Shown here: piece by piece, positions 1-11,949 of the stretch
How the letters are laid out: each line of letters begins with the position of its first letter
How positions within the stretch are numbered: the first letter of the stretch is position 1
DNA from: Euwallacea fornicatus
Taxonomy: Eukaryota > Arthropoda > Insecta > Coleoptera > Curculionidae
Length of the DNA: 64,000 bases
Direction: 5' to 3'
NCBI RefSeq assembly: GCF_040115645.1
Contig: NC_089578.1
Coordinates: 682,001 to 746,000 of the forward strand
Position numbers and translations under genes: made by a program
The notes under the pieces: generated by a model
The model's database searches: none
What the model was told of the DNA's origin: nothing
What the model saw: the letters and a program-made list of their open reading frames with translations, nothing else

Positions 1-19
1 GCTAAAAAAAAGTGTTCGT

Positions 20-640
20 ACAGCCGGGGGAAAAAATTCTGTAAACCATAATTTTTTACTGATCTTGTTCAAATTTTGTATAATGAAAATTCAGACCTAA
101 ACTCAGATTGCTTGTTCTAGTAATTTTTTAAATTTTAATTTTTAGAATGCTTTTCAGGGTCTTAAAAAAACTCCGTTTTGGGAACTTCTTGTGCGGTGAA
201 AATGTTGCAATATGGTTTTAATCATCTTGTAGAAGGGATTTTTCTCCACATAACCAGAAAATTTGATAAAATTTGAACAAATAAGGGAGTTGCGGTCTTT
301 GAAAATCGTAATTTTTGACGATTTTCACGCAAAATGATGAAATTTAGACATTTTTGACGATTTCCAAAGCTACAACTCCCTCATTTGTTCGAATTTGATC
401 AAATTTTCAGGATACATGTAAAAAAATCCCCACTAAAAGATTGTTAAAACCATATTGAAAAATTTCCACCGCATAAGAAGTTTCTGTAACGGAGTTTTTT
501 CAAGACCCTGAAAAACACTGTGAAATGTCAATTTTCAAAAGTTTCTTGAACACGTGAACTGAGTTTAGGTTTTCGTTATACAAAATTTGAACAAGATCAG
601 TTAAAAATTACGATTTACAGAATTTTTTTCCGGCCGTTTT
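20..640. repeat. Foldback element: long imperfect inverted repeat
   Basis: Two arms of roughly 300 bp are reverse complements around a short centre near position 325. For example, the left arm has a stretch near 50-110 (ending in CCTAAACTCAG) that returns inverted near 555-620 as CTGAGTTTAGG. The left stretch AGGGAGTTGCGG (about 285) pairs with the inverted CTACAACTCCCT (about 370). The same sequence family recurs at about 4.09-6.01 kb, so this is a dispersed foldback or MITE-type element and not a unique hairpin. No coding capacity is seen. Confidence 0.75.
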
Positions 641-749
641 GAGTAACTGTAAGGGCGGTAACGCTTCGTTTTCAAAATAACAAACAGAAAGGATGGACTT
701 GTAATACGAACACTGCTTGGAATTACAAGAATAAAGCAGTGATAAAAAA

Positions 750-1030
750 GAGAGAGAAAAAAAAAGAAAAAAAAATCTAACGGGGTCATGTCTGGAAAAC
801 GGGCTGGCTAAGAATGTTCCGAACAGGCGCTTCTGGTGTAAATTTTGCATTGTGTTCAGGTGCATCATCCTGTTGGAACCAGAAATTATGTGTTAAAGCC
901 AACGAGAGATAATTTGAAGCTCCCTTCAAATCACTTTTGAGAAAAAAGGGGAGGGCGCCTGCGCCGCTAAGGAATCGGTTACAAAAGAAAGGACCAAGCA
1001 TTCGTGTTCCAAATGTTTCAGTCCGCACAT
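750..1030 (-). pseudogene. Mariner-like transposase remnant
   Basis: The minus strand encodes pieces of the catalytic end of a mariner-type transposase: a FQQDDAPEHNA-like stretch (family form QQDNAPPH) and, after a frameshift, PARFPD followed by MTPLDFF (family form WPARSPDLTPLDFFLW). The reading frame is broken and the rest of the enzyme is missing, so it is a dead fragment. Confidence 0.6.
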
Positions 1031-1069
1031 TAAACCCAAAGCGACGTCAATAATGCGCAATCCTGTATA

Positions 1070-1870
1070 CCTGGGGGGGTTCTCCCAAGACCAGCAGTGT
1101 ATTTTTTTTATTTATAATTTAATTTAAAAATATAATAAATGAAAAAATATAATAAAATTTATTCGTTATGAATGTACCTTTTTTTAATTTTTTTAAAAAT
1201 TGGATCTATGCAAATTTTCACGAAGCACTATATTATACAGGGTGAGGCCAACTCGAGCCGATTTTATTTTAGATAAAACATGCCACATAAGCGATCGGAA
1301 AGCTCATGTTTAGTTTTTCCAAGGGCGTAATGTGAGTTTTATCGGATTTTGAAAAATGTTTTTCCCATATCTCCCCTAGTTTTTCATGTATGTATTTTTA
1401 CCTAAAATTTGGACCGAGGATTATTTTTGATGGTTTGCGCGTTTCGAAATGTGAAAGTGAATATCTGCAGGAACATACGGTGATATTTTTGTCAGCATAT
1501 CTTGTTTATTAAATTTCTCAAAAACAAAGCCAGTGGCGCACGGTGTGGGGATTGTAAAAGGCCGTGGAAAAAATGTTACCGTGTCAAAACAAATAATTTT
1601 GTTTGACGTGGACGCGCCACTGGATTTACTCATTATAACTGACCCAACTTCCGAATTTAAACTAAGTATCTTTTCAAAAAAAAACTAACAAATTTGCAGA
1701 AAATGTTAAGAAAACTTATAATTTTAACACCCAGTATATCAAAAATTTCTCCATATGGACTTATTGGGCGGGCTAGAATTCTCTGCTTGTATGATCTGAC
1801 TCCTTGCATGTGTCGGAAATTTAGTAGTTTAAAAATTTCAGTATTACGGTGTTAGAGTTGATAATACGCA
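1070..1870. other. AT-rich stretch without a recognisable gene
   Basis: There are only short open frames, none resembling a known family. At about 1235 a terminal motif of the TATACAGGGTGAGGCC type appears, like the ends of the mariner-type elements elsewhere in the window, but I did not find its partner. Confidence 0.4.
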
Positions 1871-1874
1871 AACC

Positions 1875-2075
1875 AACACAGAGCCATCTAGCGGCGATCA
1901 CTGCCTAACTAGTTTACTGGTACCGCCGCTACCAAAAGGCGTAGAGTCGGGGAATCCCCTTTGGGGCTACGTTTACCTTGGAAACGGACAAGGAAGGGGC
2001 GGGAGCAGAAAACGTGTAGTTGGCATGTGGAAAAGTGTAGGTGCGATCGAATAGCAGTGAAAGCTTGTTTTTCTA
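1875..2075 (-). repeat. Dispersed repeat, copy A
   Basis: The minus strand carries a block that occurs again on the plus strand at 31495-31640. The best conserved part is about 75 bp, containing AAACGTAGCCCCAAAGGGG, then ATTCCCCGAC, then TAGCGGCGGTACCAGTAA, and it ends in a CTAGATGG motif. The core can fold into a CCCC/GGGG hairpin. No transposase or tRNA-like promoter was recognised. Confidence 0.6.
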
Positions 2076-2494
2076 TGTTTTGAAAATACATCATTTTTTA
2101 ACAATGGAAAATGTTCGAACGTATGTTCCGACGTACAGGGTCAGTCAACGAAATTTGACCTTCATTGTCAAAAAACAAAAAGATTTTTTCGAAAACTCTC
2201 AAAATGCGTAAAAAAAAGTTATCCAGGAGGACGAATTTTTACGTGAAATTCGGCCCTCAAACAGTAGCCCCCTCCATGGCATGGGAGGTCATGTGACGCC
2301 TCGAATTCCAGGACCGCACTCAATGGTGCAATGCGATTGAAAGTTCATCGATTAGTTTTTGAGAAAAACAGCTGTGAAATTCGTAAAAAATGCAACATAA
2401 TCATGGTTAAATACCGGGTGGGCAATGGGAAACCTCGTTTGTTGGTAGGAAATCGAGTTTTTTTCCGATTTTGCACTCACAGAGGCTCTCTGGT

Positions 2495-2543
2495 TATTTT
2501 TATTTATTTATTTATTTATTTATTCTTTCATTTATTTACTCTT
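2495..2543. repeat. (TTTA)n microsatellite
   Basis: A run of TTTA/TTTAT units lies in otherwise non-coding DNA. A matching (TAAA)n run lies at about 34455-34480. Confidence 0.85.
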
Positions 2544-2599
2544 TTATTAATTTTTTTCCCGTTTGCGAGCACAAAAAAATCAATTTTCTATATAACCAA

Positions 2600-4080
2600 A
2601 AAAATTCTCCCACCGTTGCGTATCATTTAACTGCGTCTGCATTGCATTTTATGCGAAATTTATTGCTGTTTTTACCTCTTCGAATGGCGCTACGCCCTCG
2701 GATGCGGTTTGGACAGGCCTCGGACTTGAACGTGCCATTTGACACTTTGGAGAGGGCTGCTGCGACGCGCACAAGGACGGAGCTCGGGGGTTGAATCTTC
2801 CGTGAGAACTCGCCTCGCTCGAAACGTGTTTTCGAAAATGGCCCAAAAAGTCCATGTTTTTGACGACTAAAGGAGGGGGGGGGGCAAGTTTCCGTCCCCT
2901 CATACCTAATTTAAGTCGTCCAGAACATGTTTCCGCCCAGCACGAGTCGAATTATCTCCCCAAAAGTGAAAATATTGATTTTGACTTTGAACTTTGAAGT
3001 GCTGAAACGATCGCCGATTGCGATAATTCGAACTCAATTGCAATGTGCGATAATGACGAAACACTAGAAAAACAGGGCAGGGCCCGATTAACGCACGGCA
3101 TAAACAAACCCCTTAGCGGAACTCCGTTCTTTCCATTATTTTTTCGATAATTTTTTCGGCGATGTTCCATTCGAATTCGCCAAAGTCCGATCATCGTTCA
3201 GACGATCTCGACCAACGTCTGGCTTTAATTTAAACCGACCGCATTCGGTTCGGACCACCGCAACCGGGCGGCAATGGGATCACCTCTTCGGACATCGTTA
3301 ATAACTGCGCATTAACAGCGAAACGAGCCGGTTTCAACCTGTTTAACCTGTACGATTCCACGGCGAATTTCAAGTTATTCAGCGTTAAGTGTGACAAAGT
3401 CGATCTTACGCCACAGCCGTGAAAATAATTTAACGGACTTAATTTAACGACAAACAACGATTGATGCAATCGCGTTTTTAAGCCGTTACGTTTCACCACA
3501 TTGTTCACTGAATTGTGATATCATTACTCAACAGTGGTGAGTTGCGAGCGATTGCTTTATTCAACGGATATCGGTGAAAGTAAATATGTATGTGGCTGAT
3601 AGCGGCGTTCCGGTACGAATAAAGTTTATAACTATCAGTTAAGGTTTCACCGTGATAATGTGTGCCCAGAGGAATGGATTCGTCGACTATAAAAGAACCC
3701 AATCGATCCGCATTGGTACGTTTCTTGCACGTTTACTTCTACGAGGGTGAATCGAATGCGAACGGGGACCGTTTTTTCGGGATCCACAGGTGAAAGGGAC
3801 GAGGCGTCCGCGCGAAAACTCCCCACCCCCTCTGACTTTTTAACGTGTCGAAACGGGAATTTTCTCTGAACAAAAACTGCCCGAAATACCACGAAGTTTT
3901 CGGAGATCGGCAGCAGTTTTATACCGGGCGTTTCGCAAACCCGTGCCAACTCGACGTTGCCTTCCTCGAGCAACTACGCACAAATTTTTTTAATTTAAAT
4001 TCCGCGTTTCGTCCCGAATTCACCGATACGGAAGAGTGTCCGCGCGGCCGAAATAGAGTTCGATCTGTTTCGTTCACACT
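2600..4080. other. No gene recognised
   Basis: Open frames of up to about 125 codons occur on both strands, but they overlap one another, show no known motif and lack splice or family support. I treat the stretch as intergenic or as part of an upstream intron of the PFKFB gene. Confidence 0.35.
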
Positions 4081-4089
4081 TTGCACGGT

Positions 4090-6010
4090 GAAAACCCAAA
4101 CCTGGACTCGGTTTGCGTCTTCCAGCAATTTTTCAAAATTTCATTTTTCGAGTGCCCCTCGGGGCCTCGAAAAACTCCGTTCCGGAAAATTCGCGTGCGG
4201 TATAAATTTTCCAATACGGCCTTAATGGCGTTGCAAAGGAGATTTTTCTACTTGCCGTGTGGCCCATTTGCTCTGAGGTCAGTCTCTGTGGAAAGCTTTG
4301 TTAATCGTGCGATTCAGCCCGGAGTTTTTTTCAATCATAGAGCTTGACAAACAGCGCCATTTTGGGCTCAAACGGCCTGGTCGCCGTTGACGTCAAATTC
4401 AAGGCCTACTGCGACAGTTTCTACGAGCGAAATCTTAATAAATCACATGGGCGATTTTTTTAGGGGAAATCCGCGCGCGCCACTGTATCGGCCGCCCCTC
4501 AGAACGGGCCTGTGCAGAATTTTATCGATAAACTTCGAGTAATAACGATTTTCTTGAAGAATTAAAACTGCGCCCTCGGTATCTGTTAATTGTCGAAAAT
4601 ACATAGTCGGCCGTGGAGAACGAGTGAAGCGTTCAACTGTCAAACAAACGCAGCAAACATCAACAGTCGGTGTTGGGGCTTGTTTGTGCTTAATACGAAT
4701 TAAATCGTTAATCGTGATAATTATGGAAAATTGAAGTTTAAGAGGAAAAGCGGAAATTGTTCGTCTTGTTGGCGGCGACGTGCGTTCGGCGGCAGAATGC
4801 AGAATTCAACATCAGACATCCAGACAGGCCGGTAACGAGGCAAAATGGACCTCGAAGTGACGAGGCAAAATGGACGTCGCGGACTTCCTCGAAATAACAA
4901 TCAAATCTAGCAATATTTTAACGACAATCCCCGAAATAGCACTAGAATGGCCAGTTCGGACCTTATTATTACACCCAGAGAAAGTATGGGGAGATGTAAG
5001 TACCCAGTGCGCATTTTTAATTCTCCTAAAAAAGCGTTATTGCTCAAAACTTTTCATTAAAACTTTATGCAGCCCCGTTCTGAGGGGCGGCCGATACAGT
5101 GGCGCGCGCGGATTTTTCCCAAAAAATCGCCGATGCGATTTATTAAAATTTCGCTCCTAGAAACTGTCACAGTAGGCTTTGAATCTGACGTCAACAAGGC
5201 CATTTTTGATCAAAACGGCGCAGTTCGTCGAGCTCTAATTAAAAAAATCCGTGCTAAATCGCACAATCAATAAGCTTTTTACCGACTGACCCCAGAACAA
5301 ATGGGTCACACTGTATGTTCCTACAATTTGATCAAAGCTGAATCGCGACAATGAGGGAGTTGCGGCCCTGCAAAATCGTCAGAAATGTCCAAATTTCATC
5401 ATTTTGCTGGAACTTTTTGGCCGTTTTGAAAGGCCGCGGCTCCCTCGTTTGTGGCTCGATTTTGATCAAATTTTCGTGATACGCAGTGGGGGAAAGAATT
5501 AAATTGACTTTAACAATTATCTATTAGAAGTGGGAGGTCAATGATTCAAAAATTTATATACAGGGCGATTCAAGAAGATGGCTCCCTCTTATAACTGTTT
5601 TGTTTCCATACTTGGAAAGTCGAAATTTGGAGGGAAACTACATGAGAATAGAGCCGATTGAGTGACTCTAATGGCAGTTATCTAGCAGGTCTGGTTTAAC
5701 CGCAAATGACCCCAAATTTCGATTTTTAAACGTTAATGCCTTATTAATTTCTATTTTTGGAACTCTAGAGGCCCTTTTTAGTCAAAAACATATAACTCTC
5801 AAAAAATATATGTTTTTGTCAAAAAATTCATACTCGGAGAATGTCGTCAACGGCCTTCCGATGCTACGCGGCTTTTGGCGGCAAAAATTGAATTTCCAAA
5901 AGTTGCTGGAACACGTAAACTGAGTTTAGGTTTGAATTTTTATTATGCAAAATTTGAACGAAATCAGTCGAAAATTACACTTTACAGAATTTTTTTTCGG
6001 CTGTGCGGGA
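4090..6010. mobile_element. Foldback element of the 1-640 family, interrupted by a nested element
   Basis: The outer sequence matches the element at 20-640. It has a left arm at 4090-4252 (AAAACTCCGTT, then GTGCGGTA, then TTTTCCAATA), a centre at about 5325-5480 (GAGGGAGTTGCGG then GCTCCCTCGTTTG) and a right arm to about 6010 (TTGCTGGAACACGTAAACTG and TTTACAGAATTTTTTT). The left arm is split at 4253 by a second, unrelated foldback element. Part of the right arm also carries a solitary end motif (TATACAGGGCGATTC, about 5570). Confidence 0.6.
4253..5315. mobile_element. Nested foldback element with arms over 300 bp
   Basis: The left arm (4253-4582) and right arm (4997-5315) are inverted copies. 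The left end reads TGCCGTGTGGCCCATTTG and the inverted right end reads TACAGTGTGACCCATTTG. Inside, CGCGCGCGCCACTGTATCGG at about 4473 pairs with CCGATACAGTGGCGCGCGCG at about 5090. The 415-bp spacer has no recognisable transposase. It is inserted in the left arm of the older foldback element. It is probably non-autonomous. Confidence 0.7.
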
Positions 6011-6289
6011 CTTTGCGTCCGGGCTCTCCGTACATAATCTCCCGATTGAAGTGTAGATTTTTCCCATCGTCCCGGAAGTGGGGCACGTATGCAACCAACT
6101 GCGCGCGAAGCCATCAACAGCTGCATCGTTGTGCAATCCTTCCCCTCCTAACAGGCCAAATATGCGATTATCGGATGGAGATAAATCCGGCCTGCAGCGA
6201 GGCCGTTCCGGTGTTGGCCGGTGAATTTCCGCCGATTTTTCCCTGGCCAGGTTGGGCGTGTGAGGACTGGCATTGTGAATCAGGATCAC
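5975..6289 (-). pseudogene. Mariner-like transposase C-terminal remnant
   Basis: The minus strand translates to HNASPHTPNLAREK, then a short gap, then PDLSPSDNRIFGLL. These match the DNARPHTANLTREKL and YSPDLSPSDYHLFGPL blocks of mariner transposases, including the second and third acidic positions of the catalytic triad. The N-terminal half is missing and the segment merges into the flanking foldback sequence, so it is inactive. Confidence 0.7.
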
Positions 6290-6399
6290 ACGACATTCTC
6301 GTCTTTTCCGGCGATATGAAGGCTTCGACTCGGGCAGTGGTTAACCTTACATGGGGCTCCTTCCCGTGCCGTACATGTACTTAAATTTTCCTTACGCAA

Positions 6400-7800
6400 A
6401 CCTGCGCGTAACCTGAAAGTGTACTTCGCTCATGGGCTCTCGAAGCCTCAGTAGGGTGGACGTGATCTTGTGGCACCACCGCTTATTATCCCTAGGGGCA
6501 CGAACCCCCTCCCGGTGCCCCACTAGCCACGCGAGAGAAATTCTGATTCCTACTCGACCCACCCTCGTACTTAAGGGAAGATGTCTATTTTAAAGGCGGA
6601 CGTAATCATTAGAACGAGATACGTTTTATGGGGTTTCATCAAGCATTTTTGCCAACAACGGACGATTTCGGAGATTCGATTCAAACGGGGAAGAACTTAT
6701 TGGTTATTTGTGACGGTGCAGCACTCTCAGAATGTGCCAAGCAACAATCGGCAACATGATTCGTCAGTTCATGCGGTCATTTTCAGCGTTATTTTTCTAA
6801 GGTTAGAGCCTCGGCCACGTCGAGCTTTCAGTGTATCGTGGACTTTAAATGACTTAAATGCACATTGCAAAGTATTTTTACACATATGGAAGGAGCGTTA
6901 AATTTCCTTTTGAAAGAGGTGTCGCAACGCCATATTCGGACTCGAGATGGCGCTGCCGGAAGCACTTTTCCAAAATCAAAATGGCGTCGTGTCTTGATGA
7001 TGGAATCCGGAGAGACGAAATGGCGCCAATTTGGTTTTTGTAAAAATTCTTCCACCTCGTCGTTCTCAGTCGAGGCATGAAATTTCATTGAAATGAAAAC
7101 GAGTTCGTTGCGGTTGCGAGACCGAACTGAACGTCTTCACGTTGTCACAAAAACACAGTTAAGTGCATCTTAATTAACATACAAGCTCGGAGGGTGGTCG
7201 CCTACATCTGAAAATGGTGCAGTGCTGAATCCACCTGTAGTATTCTCTTTCAACGGTATAGATACTACCTACGCAATACTACAGTTTTAATTTAATTCAA
7301 TACAAGCGACCCTGGCATGCCAGTATTTTTTGCCCGGGCTAGAATATGAAGGTTGACAACCATTTGCATTTATTTATTGCTCTAAAGAGTTTTAAAAATC
7401 GTTTAACACGCAAACTTAAAAGTACTGCAGCCATGGCACAGTAATAAAATAAAATTGTTATTAAGTGTAAAATCACCCATACCATGGGTTGAATTGTTTC
7501 TTTCGGGAAATAGCTCAAATTTGGAATTTTCACCATTTAAAGGGGTAATAAAATTGTAAAATGAAAATTTCTATGCGTCACCAAACCCTCAAGGTAGGCA
7601 CTTTCGGTTCCTCCCTTTAAACCCCTTTGCATCCTATGTTTCATGGCAGCAGCAACGGAACGGGGGCAAAGCAGCATTTTCCCGCAAATTTCAGCTTTTT
7701 TTATTAGCTCGTACTATCTGCCTGGAAATTCCAAACCTCCTGTGTTGGGCCCGCCTTGAGGGCCGAGTTTATGAAAAGAAAAAAAATCTGATTTTCTTCC
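6400..7800. other. Upstream of the first PFKFB exon found; no exon established
   Basis: The stretch lies between transposon debris and the first confirmed PFKFB exon. The missing 5' exon must end in codon phase 1 (one base left over). I found no open segment with a good donor in that phase. It could lie here, further upstream in the window, or outside it. Confidence 0.35.
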
Positions 7801-7802
7801 AG

Positions 7803-10800
7803 GGGAACGTGCGAACTACGTTAACAGCCCCCATGTCATCGCAATGGTGGGCCTGCCGGCCAGGGGCAAAACCTACATATCAAAGAAGCTCTCGCGGTAC
7901 TTGAACTGGATCGGAATTAACACCAGAGGTAAGTTTACTCTCAGGCACTCCTCCCGAGCACGGTCCGACCCTCCCACCAACGAGTCCCTTCACGTGATCT
8001 TTCAGTATTCAACTTGGGCGAATATAGACGTCACGCCACCACGGCTTACCAGAGTCACGACTTCTTTCGGCCGGACAATACGCAGGCGATGGCCATTCGG
8101 GCTCAGTGTGCCATCGAGGCTCTCCAGGACGTGTGTCAGTGGCTCGAAAATGGGGGGGAGGTGGCGGTGTTCGATGCCACCAATTCGACGGCCGAACGAC
8201 GGAAGGTGATCCAGGATTACGTGGTCAATAAAATGGGCTTTAAGTTGTTTTATGTCGAGTCCATATGCGATGACCCCCAAATAATAGAGCAGGTAATTGG
8301 GCTAAAATAACTAGCTTGGTGTTAAATTTACCACTCAAAGACCACTAACTAGTTAGTTTGGGCTAGTTCCTACCACCAAGAGTTAGCAGGAGGCAGAAAC
8401 TAACCTGAACTAATTAGTTAGTGGTTCCTAAGTAGGATGCATAACTAAAGCTGTTATGCGCGGTCTTAATGGTGGGCGTCGAGCACCTTCGGAACCATGG
8501 GAGCAATGTTGACAATTCATTTTAGCCTCGTTGTGTTAATTACGAATAAATTTAACAGATTTATCGCGATATATTGGTCAGGGCAGAGTTGGGGAACCGC
8601 ACTGGTTTTAGAGGCTGGTTTGCCTGAAAATTCACTTACAAGTTGATTCACGGGTTTTTTTCATCAGTAGACTCAATTAGGTTTTTTCCTTTTCCCTCCT
8701 TTTCCCCACTTCGATTCTGTCCTTTTCCAGAACATAATGGAAGTGAAAATCAGCAGCCCCGATTATGTCGACATGAACAAAGAAGAGGTTTTGGATGACT
8801 TCCTGAAGCGGATACAGCACTATCAGGAGAGGTACAATCCCCTGGACGAGGAGAAGGAGAAGGAGGTTTCGTTTATGAAAATTTACAATACCGGGGAGAA
8901 AGTCGTGGTACACAAACACGAGGGACACGTCCAGGCCAGAATCGTCTACTACTTAATGAATATTCACATCACTCCCAGGACAATTTATTTAACTCGAGTA
9001 AGCATCGAAAAAAAAACTTAAAGCATTGAGAGCACGAGAACTGCCCTTTTTGACCGTTTACGGCTGACTTGACAAAACTTTTCTGCAGCATGGGGAAAGC
9101 GATCACAATTTAATAGGACGCATAGGGGGTGATTCCAACTTGAGCGCCAGGGGCAGACAATACGCCACCGCCTTATCTTCCTATATCCGGGAGCAGAAAA
9201 TCGAAGGTCTTCGGATATGGACTTCCTGGCTGAAGAGAACTATACAGACTGTCGCGGGCTTAGACGTGCCGCAGGAGAGATGGAAAGCGCTAAACGAGAT
9301 CGATGCTGTACGATTCCAACTAATTTTATATATAATTTTCGCCATTTTAAGTCATCAAATTGTTTTGTGAAACTTCAGGGAGTCTGTGAAGAAATGACCT
9401 ACGAGGAAATTAAGGAAAAATACCCCGAGGAGTTCGCGTCCAGGGATCAAAACAAGTTCGCTTACAGATATCCCAGGGGGGAAAGCTACGAAGATTTGGT
9501 GGCCAGATTGGAGCCGGTAATCATGGAATTGGAGAGACAAGGGAATGTCCTCGTGGTGTCCCATCAGGCGGTGCTGCGCTGCCTGTTGGCTTATTTCCTG
9601 GACAAATCAGCGGGTGAGTAAAAAGATCTCGCGGTAATCTTAAGCTTTGATTGCCTTGTTCCAGATGAATTGCCTTATTTGAAAGTACCACTTCATACGA
9701 TAATCAAATTAACTCCAGTGGCCTATGGGTGTCGAGTTGAGCACATCAAACTGCCGATCGACGCCGTCGACACCCATCGTGCTAAACCAAAGGTAACTAT
9801 AGATACTTTTGCAGTTTTCAGGACAACTACTTAGATAAGTAAAGGCGAAATGGAAGGACAATAATGATGAGTATTATTGTCATGCATTAACGAACAGAAA
9901 TTGGCGAGGTTCTGCGGGCCAAGCAACGTTAATACCCACAAAATAAAACTGGGGAGTTGATTTGATAATCGATTTCGGAGAACAGGGGAAGTGACCTGTA
10001 AAATGGGCTCTTTTTGCTCCCTTCACTTGTCACTTCATTCCTCCCCCTCCGCAACACGTTCCACCCTCTCTATCAAGATCACTCTGTTTCCTTCAAGAGT
10101 CGAAAGTTGCTCTCCAAGGAGAACGTGGCTCCTCTGTGTTTATGCAAGCCGTACCTCCCTACGACATACTCCTTGAAGAAGGTGTAAAGACTCTTCTCCC
10201 GCTCTGCAGAATTTGCAGGGCAGGTTGTTCTACGTTCTCAGGAGATGCGTATATTTCTTTAATCTATCCAAATACTTCCCCTCCCTAAGGACTCCTTGCG
10301 TTGCGCTCATGGTGGCTTGGACAGGTCAGGGCCTCTGCATTCCACTGACTGATTCAGTTGGCCTTTGTTCCCTCCTGTTCAATGCGTAAAACGTCATTTT
10401 TGGTAAATTGTAAACATGATTCAGGACTGTTGAAGCGTGAGCGGGAGCGCCGCTTGGACAAATAATCCACCCCTTCGTTTGCCTCGGCACCTCTGTGACA
10501 GAGGCTCGACTTAAGGTCACTTGATACCAAACTCTTAATTTCCGAAGAACGTCTCTGCGTTCCTGGACGAGCTCTGCACCCATCTTTTTTCAGCCAACGA
10601 CAGCGAGGTAGCATCACTGCCGTATTGTCAATTTGTGAGAAGTCGCAGCAGTGAAAAGCCAAAGCAGGACGTGAGGTCCCATCTCCTCATTGTCAGCGCT
10701 GTTGCCTTATTGCAGTTTGTCTGCATGCAAGTCAGCCTGTTATTTATGGTCGCTCCGAATTGCGTAGAGCCTCTAGCTGCGGTAGCAGGGGTTTTCCGTG

Positions 10801-11510
10801 TGTCGGAGTACTTGCATTCGTCATTTTTCTGCTGTAAAGGACTAGCTCTGTCTTGTTTGGATCGAGAGTCGGCTCTATCTCGGTTCGCCGGTACTTCATA
10901 TTGTTCTGTAATTGCACAAGCGATTTGCATTCCGTTGCACTCGCTGTCGGCGAACATTCGCGATGTTGTCACCACCCAATCTCGAGCATACGCCTGCGCA
11001 CTGAATGCCTCAGTCTGTAGGGTCTCTTAAAGATCAGATGACATAACTGTCTTAATATGTCGTAAATGTCATGATAAGTTCAATAGTAAAAATATTTTAT
11101 GGAGAATATGCAGTTAAAAATACAAAACATCTAACTGGTGGCTTTTACCACATTTCCGCTTTCGAACCAGCCTCTCACCTGCTTACGCTACAGATTATGT
11201 TGAAACTGACAGATACCGGGTCCTTTAAGGAAGCAGTATTGTCGCTGTTAACGTTATGAGAATCACTCTGTACATTGCAACTACACAACTTCTTTATTAA
11301 CTAACACCAAATAACTTGTACAAAGTCTTTAGAGATTAGTAAGCTTTGCTCTAAGTCGCTTTCTTTTCTGTTAAACTCGGCTCTTATCACACTGTTATTG
11401 CCATTGCACTGTAGCTACCTGTTTTTAGGCGCATGGTGTAAATACAAATATTAAACTATTTTCAGGACCCAGGCCCTTCTTCTCCAGAATTAATCACTGA
11501 AAAACACTGA
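7803..11510 (+). CDS. Pfrx: 6-phosphofructo-2-kinase/fructose-2,6-bisphosphatase (5' exon missing)
   Basis: A bifunctional cytosolic enzyme that makes and destroys fructose-2,6-bisphosphate, the activator of phosphofructokinase-1, and so sets glycolytic flux. Exons: 7803-7928, 8006-8292, 8731-8997, 9089-9307, 9379-9613, 9665-9792 and 11466-11510, all with GT-AG borders and matching phases (about 435 residues). The kinase half shows the P-loop GLPARGKT (exon 1), FNLGEYRRHAT and FDATNST. The phosphatase half shows LTRHGES, split between exons 3 and 4, with the phosphohistidine. It also shows CEEMTYEEIKEKYPEEF, YRYPRGESYEDL and SHQAVLRC. The end reads DTHRAKPK, then DPGPSSPELITEKH and stop. The first exon seen begins inside the usual RGERANYVNSPH segment with two bases of a split codon, so an N-terminal exon lies upstream. 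The sequence appears functional. Confidence 0.95.
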
Positions 11511-11645
11511 TAGCGAATGTGTATTATAACATTGTATTATTGCCATATTGCTTTGTAATTTAAACGGTGTGTTATGTAATAATAATTTCTCTATATTAAT
11601 CAGTACTTGTAAGACTTAAAGCTGTGGACTGGGTTACGATATAAC

Positions 11646-11651
11646 AATAAA
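11646..11651 (+). terminator. Polyadenylation signal of the PFKFB gene
   Basis: AATAAA lies 135 bases after the stop codon and is the first canonical hexamer seen downstream. Confidence 0.55.
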
Positions 11652-11785
11652 AATTGGTACTTCGATTTTGGTCTGTTTCCTCCTGTAAAGCACACATGTA
11701 AAATTTTATTTTAGAAACTTTCTTGGTTCGCCTGTCAATCCTCTTGCTTTACACATCCCGGCAATCCAAAATCGCTGTTGTCAAG

Positions 11786-11911
11786 TCTAGTCCACGAAAC
11801 AGATCCAGTCCATGAAACAGGGCTACTCCACGAAACGGGTGTCGTCCATGAAATAGATCTAATTCATGAAACAAGTCTAGTCCATGGAACAGGTCTATTT
11901 CATGAAACAGG
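11786..11911. repeat. 18-bp minisatellite, seven units
   Basis: There are seven consecutive 18-bp units with a consensus close to TCTAGTCCATGAAACAGG and a few substitutions each. Because 18 is a multiple of three, both strands stay open (minus strand FHGLDL-type repeats), but no start, splice or family evidence supports translation. Confidence 0.85.
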
Positions 11912-11949
11912 TATATTGACAGCGTATGTTTTTTTGCCAAAGTTGTCAA

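Noticed and set aside
3845..4347. Overlapping plus-strand open frames of 126 and 88 codons
   Set aside because: They run into the foldback repeat, overlap minus-strand frames of similar length and show no family motif.
5875..6384. A 169-codon plus-strand frame
   Set aside because: It is antisense to a mariner transposase remnant and begins in the arm of a foldback repeat.
7561..7593. Possible first PFKFB exon (ATG followed by a donor GTAGGC)
   Set aside because: It ends in phase 0, whereas the next exon needs a preceding phase-1 end, so joining would break the frame.
10635..11030. A 131-codon plus-strand frame in the last PFKFB intron
   Set aside because: Cysteine-rich but without family resemblance, with an equally long antisense frame. 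The gene's real last exon at 11466 fits in phase.
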